A DNA stretch of 64,000 nucleotides from CAYFLR01 sp964343805 (lineage in GTDB: Bacteria; Bdellovibrionota_B; Oligoflexia; CAYFLR01), in NCBI GenBank assembly GCA_964343805.1, contig CAYFLR010000027.1, positions 1 through 64,000 of the forward strand, read 5' to 3'. Of the stretch, positions 1-9,861 are shown piece after piece (the stretch's first letter is position 1; each line of letters opens with the position of its first letter). The notes under the pieces are model-generated. The model did not search any database, was not told where the DNA came from, and was given only the letters and a program-made list of their open reading frames with translations. The position numbers and the translations under genes were made by a program.

Positions 1-184
1 ATGGGGAGAAGCTAAACCCATTGGAAAAAGCACTTTTCCTAGAGAAATTCGGCTTACTGAATTAATTAAAAAACCAAATTTATGCACCAGCTTCGAAATT
101 AGTAGAAAACAAATGATTTTTAGTAATATATTACCAGGTAATGATAAGTATGTTTTACTTTATACACATACCAAGTCCTATTAG
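1..184 (+). CDS. C-terminal end of an unidentified gene (partial)
   Basis: Frame 2 is open from the left edge to a TAG at 182-184, giving about 60 residues that end in TKSY. No recognisable motif is visible. It lies 14 bp before the VanZ-like gene on the same strand, so the two may be co-transcribed. The start lies outside the window. Confidence 0.45.
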   Translation, partial: WGEAKPIGKSTFPREIRLTELIKKPNLCTSFEISRKQMIFSNILPGNDKYVLLYTHTKSY

Positions 185-198
185 AACTGGGATCAAAC

Positions 199-726
199 AT
201 GGACATAAACACAATAAACAATGTTTCTCCGAAGATTAGAATACTGATCACTTCTATTTATGTAGCGATTATATACCTATCCCTTCCCTACATTCGCGGT
301 TTAGTTTTATCCCTACGAGAAAACAATCTTCTCTCTCTTAGTGTCACTGCCAGTTATCTGTTAGCTGGAGGATTCCTCATTTATTTTATGTTATTTATCC
401 TTCACATCAAGGATATAGCGGCTTACATCTTAATGTCCATCGTGGGAATGGTTTTTGCGTATTTTATAATGGGTCTAGAGATCCCTGAAGAGCGTATCCA
501 CTTTATCCAATACAGTATATTATCGGGCTTACTTATATACGCTTTTCTATTGTCCTCTAGTTTAGGTTTCATTGATGAAATCATACAGTATTTTCTTCCC
601 ACCAGGTATTTCGACTGGAGAGATGTGGGTTTTAATATTGGGGGTTCTCTCTGTGGGGTTGCCTTATTTCTAATCTGTAAAACTTTTATCCTGAAAACAA
701 GTCCTCATCACCCCCCCTCCGAATGA
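199..726 (+). CDS. VanZ-like family membrane protein
   Basis: A 175-residue polytopic membrane protein with about five hydrophobic helices. Near residue 125 it has the VanZ-family signature: GFIDEIIQ, then P-R-x-FDWRD, then N-x-GG. The molecular role of VanZ-like proteins is poorly defined; the founding member gives low-level teicoplanin resistance, and many others sit beside unrelated genes. Its stop overlaps the start of the next gene (ATGA, 723-726), so it is translationally coupled to the OmpR-type regulator. A role in envelope sensing or modification is inference from that coupling. Confidence 0.8.
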   Translation: MDINTINNVSPKIRILITSIYVAIIYLSLPYIRGLVLSLRENNLLSLSVTASYLLAGGFLIYFMLFILHIKDIAAYILMSIVGMVFAYFIMGLEIPEERIHFIQYSILSGLLIYAFLLSSSLGFIDEIIQYFLPTRYFDWRDVGFNIGGSLCGVALFLICKTFILKTSPHHPPSE

Positions 727-1433
727 GGCTTCAATTGTCAAACCGGGATCACTCTATTTTACTCATTGAAGATGATATATCTATTTCCGAGGTTATTACC
801 TTCACCCTTTCAGAAGCGGGGTTTAAGGTTTTTCATGCTGAAAATCTAAAAAAGGGCCGAATGATATTTAAAGATCCGAACAACTCAATTTCCCTGATTG
901 TTTTGGATCTCATTTTACCCGATGGTGATGGCCTCTCTTTTTGCAAATGGATACGTCAAAACTCCAACCTTCCCATCCTTATGCTCACTTCTAAATCCAA
1001 AGAAGAAGAACTCTTACAAGGATTTGCAAGTGGTGCAGATGATTATATGAAAAAACCTTTTTCGGTATTTGAGCTTTTAGCTAGGATAAAGAGCCTAATT
1101 GGCCGGATTGAACAACCTTTTACCCCCAAGAAGCCTGAAATCCAAACCCCACCTATGATAGAAATAAAGAACAAGGAGTTTGAAGTAAAAATAAACGGAA
1201 ACCAAATGCCCTTTAGTCTAACTGAGTTTTATATATTTCGACTCCTCTATGAGTATCAAAACCAGGTCTGTACGAGAGAATTCATACTGGACCATCTTCC
1301 CAATGATAATTTAGAAAGTGGAGATCGTAGTATCGATGCTCATATAAAACGAATGAGAAAAAAGGTAAAACATCAAAAGCTTTCCTTAATCAAGACAGTG
1401 AGGGGAGTTGGGTATAAATATGAAATCCATTAA
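723..1433 (+). CDS. OmpR/PhoB-family response regulator
   Basis: A 236-residue two-domain regulator. The receiver domain (about residues 10-130) has the acidic pair in LLIEDD, the phosphoacceptor D62 in VLDLILPDGDG, T/S in MLTSKSK and the invariant Lys in KKPF. The C-terminal winged helix (about 145-235) ends in the family's typical IKTVRGVGYKYE. It should bind DNA after phosphorylation by the kinase encoded directly downstream, whose start lies inside this gene's last codons. That kinase is interrupted, so the regulator may now be orphaned. Confidence 0.93.
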   Translation: MRLQLSNRDHSILLIEDDISISEVITFTLSEAGFKVFHAENLKKGRMIFKDPNNSISLIVLDLILPDGDGLSFCKWIRQNSNLPILMLTSKSKEEELLQGFASGADDYMKKPFSVFELLARIKSLIGRIEQPFTPKKPEIQTPPMIEIKNKEFEVKINGNQMPFSLTEFYIFRLLYEYQNQVCTREFILDHLPNDNLESGDRSIDAHIKRMRKKVKHQKLSLIKTVRGVGYKYEIH

Positions 1434-2487
1434 TCAAAAAATATTTCTAATAAATATCATCATTCTCCTCTTAATGCTCATTTGTTTCCGTGTTTTTTTT
1501 GATATAAATGATATCATTAGCACCATGGGAGAGTATGGTTCACATGCTCTATGGATTTTTCAAATCAAATTATTTTCGGCCATTTCCATAACCATTTTTG
1601 CCATCATTTTGCTGCAAGTTTATTTACACTTAACCATCACTGCCCCTCTCAATAAACTAACCAAACAGATGCGACAAATGGTTCAAAAAGGAGAGTTTCT
1701 TACCCTGCCGGTTGAACACCAAGACCAAATTGGAGAGCTTACAACCAGCTTCAACACTATGTCCGAGCACATAAAAAGGAGAATTAAAGAACAAGAACAG
1801 TTTGCTGAAAATGTCTGTCATGAAATACAAACCCCTTTAACCACAGCTATCTCAGCATCGGAGATTTTATTAGCTAATAAATCACTTTCTAATGAAAAAG
1901 AAAACATTTTCAAAAAGCTTATCCAAACTGAAACCATGAAGCTGAAACAGCTCACCGAAACCATCATTAGTTATGCCAAAAAAAAGGTAGAAATTGGCAA
2001 TCTAACAAAAGTAGAAACGGAGGTTAACTCTTAGATTGAAGCAATTCTTAACAATCATCCTGGTCTTGATCAAATAAACTTCATACCCTATCCTAACAAA
2101 AAACCACTTTATATCCTGATCGATGCTAAGATTTTAGATCAAGCCATAAACAATATAATTACTAACTCTCTAAAATACAGCCCCCAAGGGAGTCAAATTG
2201 TCATAACTATTGCTACTGAAAAAGATCAATTACATTCTCCTGATAAGGTGACCCTAAGTATCAGAAATCAGAGTCCTCATATTCCAGAGGTTTATAAAGA
2301 GAGAATATTTGAACGTCTTTTTTCTTTAAAGGTGGGAAAATTGCCAAAAGGTAATGGTATTGGATTAGCTCTTTCTAAGGATATCATAGAACTGCATCAA
2401 GGAAGCGTCACCGTTGAAAACATGGCTCCCCAAGGTGTGGTTTTTCAAATTAAACTGCCTCAATTAAAAGAAAAAAAGAAAAGCTAA
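1420..2487 (+). pseudogene. Sensor histidine kinase interrupted by an in-frame TAG
   Basis: One continuous reading frame except for a TAG at 2032-2034. Before the stop: two membrane helices (about residues 7-30 and 45-75), HAMP, and a HisKA domain with H-box FAENVCHEIQTPLT. After it: N-box (INNIITNSLKYS) and the G-rich lid GNGIGLALSKDI of the HATPase domain. The stop falls exactly between HisKA and HATPase, and no other lesion is seen. The ATG at 1420 is preferred over a TTG at 1408; either overlaps the regulator gene. As written the product would be a kinase without an ATP-binding domain. A sequencing error or a recent nonsense mutation would both fit. Confidence 0.8.
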
Positions 2488-2921
2488 TCCCAACCTTTTT
2501 TACCTAAAAAGTTCTTCATCTGTTTTTCAACTTTCTTTTCAGCCAATTTACTGGTTTGATCTTGAGCTTTTTTTACCGTGTTAACTATCTGCTCAATATC
2601 AACCGGTTTTTCAAAAAATTCTTTGGCACCTAATTTTACAGCTTCAATCCCTTTTTGTAGGGATGCATGACCTGTGATAAAAATAATTTGCAGGTCTTCA
2701 TTTTCTTTAAGCAGCATCTTAAGTGTTTCAATGCCATCCAACTCGGGCATTTCTAAGTCAAGAAATATAACGTCATAGGCTGTGGATTTAACTTTAGCCA
2801 AAGCTGTTTTCCCATCTGAAGCCAAATCCACGGTTAAGTTCCTTGCCCGTAGTCGTTCAGCTAAAATTTCTGAAAATTCAACTTCGTCATCTACTAATAA
2901 AACATTCACCACCATAATCAA
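2484..2921 (-). CDS. Single-domain response regulator (CheY-like, with C-terminal tail)
   Basis: A receiver domain fills residues 4-120: LLVDDE acidic pair, phosphoacceptor in VIFLDLEMPELDG, FITGH and EKPVD for the Thr and Lys positions. A lysine-rich tail of about 25 residues follows. There is no output domain, so it acts by protein contact in a phosphorelay. It is the last gene of a leftward cluster that starts with the SulP permease, overlapping the upstream kinase-like gene by 4 bp and converging on the interrupted kinase gene with a 4 bp overlap. Confidence 0.9.
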   Translation of the reverse strand: MIMVVNVLLVDDEVEFSEILAERLRARNLTVDLASDGKTALAKVKSTAYDVIFLDLEMPELDGIETLKMLLKENEDLQIIFITGHASLQKGIEAVKLGAKEFFEKPVDIEQIVNTVKKAQDQTSKLAEKKVEKQMKNFLGKKGWD

Positions 2922-3613
2922 ACCTCTCCTTTTTCTACCATCACACTATGAAGATTGAGTGGTATTTCAATATTAAACAGAGTGAGTTCATTGGGATCGG
3001 TATTAAAATTGAAGGATCCCCCCACTTCTTTATGCAACTGTTTTATCAAATCGATTTCATCAAGATCGATTGTTTTTGTAACTATATGAGTAGAGATTAT
3101 TTTAATTAAAGCTTCAGATTCACTCCATTTTGTCTCTACATGAATTTCAGCCCCATTTTTAGAATGCTCAATAGCGCACACCATGCATCGATAAAATATA
3201 TGCTGAAGATGAAATGAGGAAAAATAGAGCTCTCCTGGATCTTCCTCAAGATCCGCATGCAGTGAAATACTAGCCAGTTTAGCAATTCTTTCAGACAGCT
3301 TAAGCATATCTAAAAGAACATCTTTTAATAAAAAATGCCCCCAAAGTTTATCTACACGATGAGCAACTCGGTTCAGGCAACTAATAATTCCCTGTTCTTT
3401 AGCCAATTGCCTGGCAATACTCTTTTGAATTCTCTCAACTTTCTCTACTTCTAAAGGCCGCCCCTTTTTTACATAAAAGAGGGCATCACCTAAAAGACCA
3501 TTGTATTCTTTGATTATGGCCTGGATATTACGGATATCATGGGTAAAATTTGAGGTAATCTTACCCCAAAAAGCTGATTCCATTTTATTTCTGAGCCTGC
3601 TAGTTAACTCCAT
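2918..3613 (-). CDS. Soluble histidine-kinase-like or histidine phosphotransfer protein
   Basis: 231 residues, no membrane helix. Near residue 25 there is an H-box-like segment, NFTHDIRNIQAI, followed by a helical dimerisation-like region. The C-terminal half resembles an HATPase fold (HIFYRCMVCAIEHSKN as a degenerate N-box), but the Gly-rich ATP lid is not visible. It is therefore more likely a phosphotransfer or scaffold protein than an autokinase. It sits between two receiver genes, with a 2 bp gap to one and a 4 bp overlap with the other, in the SulP-linked cluster. Confidence 0.65.
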   Translation of the reverse strand: MELTSRLRNKMESAFWGKITSNFTHDIRNIQAIIKEYNGLLGDALFYVKKGRPLEVEKVERIQKSIARQLAKEQGIISCLNRVAHRVDKLWGHFLLKDVLLDMLKLSERIAKLASISLHADLEEDPGELYFSSFHLQHIFYRCMVCAIEHSKNGAEIHVETKWSESEALIKIISTHIVTKTIDLDEIDLIKQLHKEVGGSFNFNTDPNELTLFNIEIPLNLHSVMVEKGEV

Positions 3614-3615
3614 TC

Positions 3616-3993
3616 TTAGTCACTTTCATTTTTATCATAAATAGCTTCTTCAAGTACCTGGAGAAGCACAGCAAAACTAACGGGTTTCACTAAATACCCA
3701 TGAGCCGATTCAATGATCTTATCTTTTTTAACCGGAGATTCATGCCCAGTAATTAAAATAACAGGTAAATCGGGATAATCTTCTTTAATAATCTTTAAGA
3801 TTTCAAATCCATCCATGCCCGGCATCTTAACATCTAGCACCACCGCATCTATAGTTTCTTGCTTTAAAACTTCAAAAGCATCTGGACCGCTAGTAACCGC
3901 TATTGCTTTAATATCTCTAAAAGCAAGACGCTCTTTCCAAGTGGTAACCAGCTCTTCTTCATCATCGATTAGAAGAATTTTTGAGTTTATCAT
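3616..3993 (-). CDS. Single-domain response regulator
   Basis: 125 residues, essentially one receiver domain: ILLIDDEEE, phosphoacceptor in AVVLDVKMPGMDG, LITGHES, and KPVSF for the conserved Lys. There is no effector domain. The first 32 bp lie inside the 3' end of the Cache kinase gene, so the pair is translationally coupled and this is probably that kinase's direct partner. Confidence 0.9.
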   Translation of the reverse strand: MINSKILLIDDEEELVTTWKERLAFRDIKAIAVTSGPDAFEVLKQETIDAVVLDVKMPGMDGFEILKIIKEDYPDLPVILITGHESPVKKDKIIESAHGYLVKPVSFAVLLQVLEEAIYDKNESD

Positions 3994-5653
3994 CTACTCT
4001 CCCCACAGTTTCAGAACTTAATGGTAGCCCCACAAAAAAAGTGGTCCCTTGAGATAATGTACTATTTACCTTTATATACCCTCCTAACTTTTTGACAATC
4101 CCATAAGTTATAGAGAGTCCCAACCCTGTGCCATCATCTTTTTTAGTAGTAAAGAAGGGTTCGAAAATTTTCTGCACGTTCTCTGGAGATATCCCTTCTC
4201 CGTTATCTTTTATCGCAACCTCAACAAATTTACTGTCTTTTTTACTAAGGGCTATTTCTATATATCCATCATCCTTCACTGCATGTAAAGCATTAGTAAT
4301 TATATTAACAAACACTTGCTGCAAATAGCCACGATCACTTATTATGGCTGGTATTTTACCCAAGGTTTCGAGAGAAATAGTATTGTGGTGGTACTTCATT
4401 TCACTATCGAAGTAGCCGATCACCTCGTGTAACAATTCTTCTAAGATAATTTTATCAGTATTTACCTCCATTCTTTTTGCAAAACCTAGCAATCGTTTGG
4501 TTATATTATCGCAGCGCTCAATTGATTGCAGTATGGAGGTAACTATTTTTCTTGTCTCTTCCTTATAGGAATATCCTTCTTTATACTCCACTAAGTCAGC
4601 TAATAAATAAGCTTTTTCAGAAATCATGTCAAGTGGCGGGTTAATTTCATGGGCAACACCTGCAGCTAATCGCCCAATTGATGCCATTTTATTAGTATAT
4701 TGTAAATCATGAAGAAGATCTGCTTGATTAGAATCGGCTGCTTTCAAACGATGAACTAAGAAGGTCGTACTTCCTAAAATAACGATGAGAATGGAAATAA
4801 CACTAATGATTAAAAACCAAACTAGCTTATCTTTAGTCTTAAACCAATTCCCCATAAATTCTTGGCTGTTTTTTATCACTACTACCACAAAGGGTGATTT
4901 TTCAATTTTAGCATAACCAAAAAGACTCATTTGTCCCTTTTCATCCACCTGCTTTTGGACATCCACCCTGCGGGCAAAATTGATCATCCTGAGGGGAGCT
5001 TTGGTAAGAATCTCACCAAAAAAACGAGAAGAGGTTTGCAAGAAACCTTCATGATTGATTAGAAAGGCATCACTATAGGGGCGTAATTCCATAGAGTCTA
5101 TTTCTTTTCTAAAAATATCTGTGTTCATGGTGGCTCTTAAGAAATATGACTCGCCACTCGGTTTTTCATGCTTGATAGCGATAACAAAATGAGGAAATTT
5201 TCTGTACCCCATAAATATATCACTCACATGAATTCCTCGAAGGCTCACTGCTTGGAACCATTCTTGGTTTTTATAATTTTTTCCCGCCAAAGGGTACGGT
5301 CCCACATAGGTGAGTTGATTTCCCTTGCTATCAATCAATCCTAAATCAACAAAGCCAGCAAAAGACTCTTTTAATGAAAGAAAAATCCGATTTAATTTTT
5401 TAGGTCGTGCTAGATCATCGTAGCTTCGTTCATGAATAATAAAAGACAAAGCAGCAAGTCTTTCTTGAATATTAAATTCAAGGGATTGCTTAGTATTGGT
5501 TAACAATTGATTGAGTGGATGAATTAATTCAGATGTTATAGTGTCTTCATACTGAGAGTAATTTATAAAAGACATAAAAATGAGAGGAGCTAGCGAAACA
5601 AAGCTCGTAAGTAAAAATGAAAAAATCCAAAGATGAAGGTATCTAAATTTCAA
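3962..5653 (-). CDS. Membrane histidine kinase with Cache-type sensor domain
   Basis: 563 residues. Helix 1 is at about 10-30, a ~240-residue extracytoplasmic region follows with features of a double Cache ligand-binding domain (segments FVDLGLIDSKGN and FLINHEGFLQTSS), and helix 2 is at about 278-300. HisKA has H-box GVAHEINPPLDM. HATPase has VNIITNALHAV, DNGEGI and DGTGLGLSI. This is a complete autokinase able to sense a small extracytoplasmic ligand. It lies 5 bp after the kinase-like/receiver fusion gene and overlaps the following receiver gene. The nearby SulP permease suggests an anion-related signal, which is inference. Confidence 0.92.
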   Translation of the reverse strand: MKFRYLHLWIFSFLLTSFVSLAPLIFMSFINYSQYEDTITSELIHPLNQLLTNTKQSLEFNIQERLAALSFIIHERSYDDLARPKKLNRIFLSLKESFAGFVDLGLIDSKGNQLTYVGPYPLAGKNYKNQEWFQAVSLRGIHVSDIFMGYRKFPHFVIAIKHEKPSGESYFLRATMNTDIFRKEIDSMELRPYSDAFLINHEGFLQTSSRFFGEILTKAPLRMINFARRVDVQKQVDEKGQMSLFGYAKIEKSPFVVVVIKNSQEFMGNWFKTKDKLVWFLIISVISILIVILGSTTFLVHRLKAADSNQADLLHDLQYTNKMASIGRLAAGVAHEINPPLDMISEKAYLLADLVEYKEGYSYKEETRKIVTSILQSIERCDNITKRLLGFAKRMEVNTDKIILEELLHEVIGYFDSEMKYHHNTISLETLGKIPAIISDRGYLQQVFVNIITNALHAVKDDGYIEIALSKKDSKFVEVAIKDNGEGISPENVQKIFEPFFTTKKDDGTGLGLSITYGIVKKLGGYIKVNSTLSQGTTFFVGLPLSSETVGRVDDKLKNSSNR

Positions 5654-5658
5654 GACAG

Positions 5659-6861
5659 TTACTTCTCTCCCGCCAATTTTTCATAAGCTTCTTTCATTGT
5701 ACGAGATAAAACTTCAATATCAACTGGCTTCTCTAAATAAGCAAAAGCCCCCAGCTCCATAGCCAGCTCTTTATCATTTTCAGAACCATGCCCAGTGAGA
5801 ATTATTACCTCTACCTCAGGGTGTTCCTTCTTCATTTTGCGAAGTACATCCATACCTTTAATACCTGGCATTTGTAAATCAAGGACCATCACTTCAGGAA
5901 CTTGATTAGCTACCACGTTAAAGGCTTCCTCTCCATCATAGGCTAATTGAGGGGCTATATCTCTAGCCTGGAGTCTTTCTGACAGTGTTTGAATATATTC
6001 TTTCTCATCGTCTACCAGAAGAACTCTAGGCATCATTGCTAGTTCATCATATCTGGAAGGAACTCCCACGCGTGAACCCATCTTGACCTCCACACTCTTA
6101 ATTTGATTAAAAGGCTCCATCAGGTTTTTAATTTGCTCTTTGGTATAATCTAGTCTTATTACATAAGAATTCAAGAGTACCGTGGCTTCGCCCCCTGAGA
6201 TTGAGACAGATACATGATACCCTTTTTCAGCGAGTGTTCGTTGAATTTCGGCAGAAAGGGCGAAATCATTTACAGCAGCCTTGGAGGCAGCGGTAGTTAG
6301 TAAGACCTTTTTACCTAAATTATCCACTATTATCTTTGCAGCTTCCTCAATCTTCAACTGATGCATGGGAAATAAAATATCAAAAAGATCCTTGCTCCAA
6401 GGACTCATCCCCCCTTGAGACTGAATCCATTTCTCTTGCTCCTCATCTGAACTTTGAATGAGATTTCGTGCTTCTCGATTAGAAACACCCGATCTCTGCA
6501 TAGCATTATGGACTCTAAACTCAGCACTTCCTGTCATACCGACACGTAAAATATGAGAAACATCGGTTGGTAAAAGATGAAACAGTTGGCCATGATAAAT
6601 AAAATTATCCTCACAAAGTATCTCTGCCAAGACCGACTTTAAATAGGCTATATTTTTTTCTTTTTCATGAGTTAGGGCATTAAAAAGAGATTGCCCACCC
6701 TGAAGAGTTTGCTGTAACTTTCCCAAGGTTACTCCATAAATATCTGCAGCCTTTTCCATAACCATTCTATCATCGATGGCCTGGTTAAATTGTGGTGTTA
6801 ACTCCTCGATGACTTGCTCAGCGAGGCAAAAACTTCCACTGTATACAGCCACAACTGTCAT
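5659..6861 (-). CDS. Cytidylate-kinase-like protein fused to a receiver domain
   Basis: 400 residues with three parts. Residues 1-195 resemble the cytidylate-kinase-like family found next to signalling genes; the P-loop equivalent (VVAVYSGSFCLAEQ) lacks the usual GKS/T, so phosphoryl transfer is doubtful. Residues 200-265 form a small alpha/beta segment that resembles a BON-type domain. Residues 278-400 are a canonical receiver with D328 in VLDLQMPG, LTGHGS and EKPVD. It is 5 bp upstream of the Cache kinase gene and 83 bp downstream of the SulP gene. A role as regulatory adaptor between transporter and phosphorelay is inference. Confidence 0.75.
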   Translation of the reverse strand: MTVVAVYSGSFCLAEQVIEELTPQFNQAIDDRMVMEKAADIYGVTLGKLQQTLQGGQSLFNALTHEKEKNIAYLKSVLAEILCEDNFIYHGQLFHLLPTDVSHILRVGMTGSAEFRVHNAMQRSGVSNREARNLIQSSDEEQEKWIQSQGGMSPWSKDLFDILFPMHQLKIEEAAKIIVDNLGKKVLLTTAASKAAVNDFALSAEIQRTLAEKGYHVSVSISGGEATVLLNSYVIRLDYTKEQIKNLMEPFNQIKSVEVKMGSRVGVPSRYDELAMMPRVLLVDDEKEYIQTLSERLQARDIAPQLAYDGEEAFNVVANQVPEVMVLDLQMPGIKGMDVLRKMKKEHPEVEVIILTGHGSENDKELAMELGAFAYLEKPVDIEVLSRTMKEAYEKLAGEK

Positions 6862-6944
6862 GGATTTTCCCTTACAACTAAAACCTTCCCATTTACTAAC
6901 TATCTAGCTACTTGATATAAATCAAGAGCAATCTTTTCTATCAT

Positions 6945-9110
6945 TTATAAGGGGCAATCAACCCCATCATGCTCTTGATGGAGTGGAGGGTGCACAATAT
7001 GCACTGCCTGATTAATAGTATTTATTAAACTTTCCTCACCAATTTCTTTATATACTTCAGTCCTTCTCAATGTCTCTTTTACCTCTTCTGACATTCCTAC
7101 CAAGGTAATTTTGATATTCATACTCTTTAATCGTTGAATAATAGAGGTTAAAACGATTTCTCCTGAAGCATCAATCTCATTAATAGCACCTGCTAGCAGG
7201 ATAATATGCTTAAGATTCTTTCTTCTATTGGCTTCATAGAGGATTTTAGCTTGGATATTCTTACTGTTGGCAAAAATTAAAGAGCCGTGAAGTTTTAGAA
7301 TCATCAAATAAGGGCACTCCTTAAGTTGATACTTCTTGGTGCACCCAAAAAAATCATCGTCTACCCTTGAAATAAAGCTCACCTTGGATTTGGTGCTCCT
7401 TATTAGATAAGATAACAGCGTCAATATAAGTCCCAATAATATACCCCGATCTAGATGAGGAGCCGATACTAAGGTAGCTATAAAGGTAATAGCACCTATA
7501 ACCCCATCGTACTTCTGCACTCTAAAGGCATGAACGAGCTCATTGAGGTGAACCAAGCCAAGCACTGCCATCATTATGATTGCAACTAATACAGCCTCTG
7601 GTAAATGGTACAAAATAGGAGTAAAAAATAACAAAGCCGCCGCTACATAAAGACCTGAAAAGACACTGGACATACCGGTGACACCTCCGGCTTTTAAATT
7701 AACGGCAGATCTGGAAAAAGATCCTGAGACAGGATAGCCCTGAGTAAGAGAACTAACTATATTACCAAGTCCCTGACCTATCAGTTCTTGATTAGAATCT
7801 ACATATTGCCCAGATCGTGCTGAAATGGCATAGGAAATGGAAATAGATTCCATAAATCCCAGAAGGGCAATAATGATAGCAACTGGGATAAGACTCAGCC
7901 AAAGGGATAGATCAAAATGTGGGATGGATAGAGAAGGAAGTCCCTTTGGAACACTCCCAACTACATCCCCCCCTCCACTCAGCAAAATTTTTCGTTCATT
8001 TAGGGGCTTTTTGCCTAATTTTATCCGCCAAGTTAGCCCATCTTGACTAAAGCCAGGAGGAGCTTCATTCTTTTCCCTAAAAATGACTTTTCCCTCTTCA
8101 TCTACCCCCTTAAATAAAAGAGTATGTCGCAACAACGCTCGGTATTTTTTTATAGCCAATTTTTGATGGTTGACATGGGATAACATGGCATCTTTGTGAT
8201 GAAAGAAGCTTACGATTTGTTTATCCTTGATGATTTTTGGTTTCTTGATTACAAAAGGTTGCTGATTGGGATGAGGGACATGACAATAATGACATGACCT
8301 ATAATCACTTCTCCCAGCCTCTTTGTAGGAAAGAGCCACATCAATTTTATTACTCACCTTAATGGTATCTTGAAAAAGTAAATTGTATTTCTTGATCTGG
8401 TCTTGAACCTTTGGAGAGTGAATATTTTCCACTCTCACCTCTTCAATCTTTTCATATCCCACCAACCAAGAGGTAATGGTGGTGATAACCACTGCAATCA
8501 ATACATTAGGGGCTCTTGGTTTAAATTTTTTCAATCCCACCATAATGCTAAAAGCGAACAAAGTCATAGCAAAGGTCGGCCAGTGAACATAATGCATTCC
8601 CGACTTAAACACTAACCACAGTGTCATATAGTGGGTTTCTGCTTTGTCCACATGAATCCCGAACATCTTACTAATTTGAGAACTGGCTATTATAAATGCG
8701 GCAGCAAAGGTAAATCCCTGAATTACCGGATGAGATAGGAAATTAACAATTATACCCAGTTTGAGTAAACCTAGTAAAAATTGAAAAATTCCAACAATTA
8801 GAGCAAGAACCAGAGCGTAGCTGATGTACTCAACACTGCCTGCAGTAGCCAAAGGTTCTAGAGCTGAACTGGTCATAAGAGAAACAACGGCAACTGGACC
8901 TGTTGCCAAATGAAAACTGGAACCAAACATAACAGCTATAATAGGAGGTAAAAAGGAAGCATAAAGTCCATAGTATAGGGGAAGACCCGCCAGTTTGGCA
9001 TAAGCCATAGATTGAGGGATCATGATCATTGAAATAGTAAGGCCAGCTATTAAATCTGCTTTAAGTTAGTTGGCAAACCAAGGTAAAAATGGAAACAACT
9101 TATTTAACAT
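6945..9110 (-). pseudogene. SulP-family anion permease with haem-motif insertion; in-frame stop at codon 15
   Basis: From ATG 9110 the frame gives a typical SulP N-terminus, but codon 15 is TAA (9066-9068); it continues with LKADLIAGLT and reaches PQSMAYAKLAGLP. A restart at ATG 9029 would leave 694 residues and lose most of helix 1. The rest is intact: permease core, a second-half segment QGLGNIVSSLTQGYPVSGSF, and a C-terminal STAS domain. Between helix 7 and the GSVPKGLPSLSIP segment there is an unusual insertion (about residues 195-350 counted from 9029) with CHYCH, a CxxCH c-type haem motif, and many His residues. Substrate (sulfate, bicarbonate or other anion) cannot be told from sequence. 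Confidence 0.85.
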
Positions 9111-9133
9111 AATAAAGCAGAATCCTTGCTAGG

Positions 9134-9850
9134 TTAAATACTATAGAGAAGAGAGAGCATAAGAGAGTAAAACTTGATAGGGAGTTCTCGCCATTTCTCT
9201 TGCTCTTCAGCAAATGAAGGTGACCTGGTTAAAATAGTATGAAAGGCAGATAGACTCGTATTGAGATAAAGTTTTTTCCAAATGGGATATTCCAATCCCC
9301 CATGAAAACTAAGAGTGTATCCTTCAAAAGACTCTGCAAAATAAGAATCTTTATAAAAAACCATTGCGGGTCCCATTTTGATAGCAAGATTTAGCTTCTT
9401 ATACAAACTCTGACGCAATGTGAGAAGTAACTGATTATTATAAAGAACACCAGACAATTCATCAGATTTATTTTGCAACTCTTCTGCATTTTCAGCACCG
9501 GGAACTAATTTGGGTTTTCTAAAATTGAAATCATAGGCCGAATTGGAAGATAAGGGACTCTTTAAGTTACCCCAAGAGGTTCGATAATAAGAAAAGCGAG
9601 CTTCCAGGCCAAAGGGATGCATAGACACACCACCTGCAAGATCAAAGCCTAAGCTCTCTCCAAAAGCGGATAAGTTAGGATAAACTCCAGTACCCACATC
9701 TAGGTAATAGATCCTTTTAGTGGTAAAATAGGATCCCCATGGGGCATGGTTAAGTTTTTTCTTCGTTTTCTTTGGGGAAGCGGCCACTAAAGGAGACATT
9801 AAAAGTCCCACAATAGTGCATCCAATTATGAGTTGAGCCGTTTTCTTCAT
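9134..9850 (-). CDS. Exported beta-barrel-like outer-membrane protein
   Basis: 238 residues. A signal peptide of about 25 residues (AQLIIGCTIVGLLM core, ASP cleavage region) is followed by a basic patch and alternating aromatic/hydrophobic strands with a C-terminal aromatic-rich strand, as in outer-membrane barrels. I do not recognise a specific family. The adjacent genes on the same strand encode two lipoproteins and may form a cell-surface operon with it (11 bp to the next gene upstream). Confidence 0.6.
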   Translation of the reverse strand: MKKTAQLIIGCTIVGLLMSPLVAASPKKTKKKLNHAPWGSYFTTKRIYYLDVGTGVYPNLSAFGESLGFDLAGGVSMHPFGLEARFSYYRTSWGNLKSPLSSNSAYDFNFRKPKLVPGAENAEELQNKSDELSGVLYNNQLLLTLRQSLYKKLNLAIKMGPAMVFYKDSYFAESFEGYTLSFHGGLEYPIWKKLYLNTSLSAFHTILTRSPSFAEEQEKWRELPIKFYSLMLSLLYSI

Positions 9851-9861
9851 TATAAATCACA

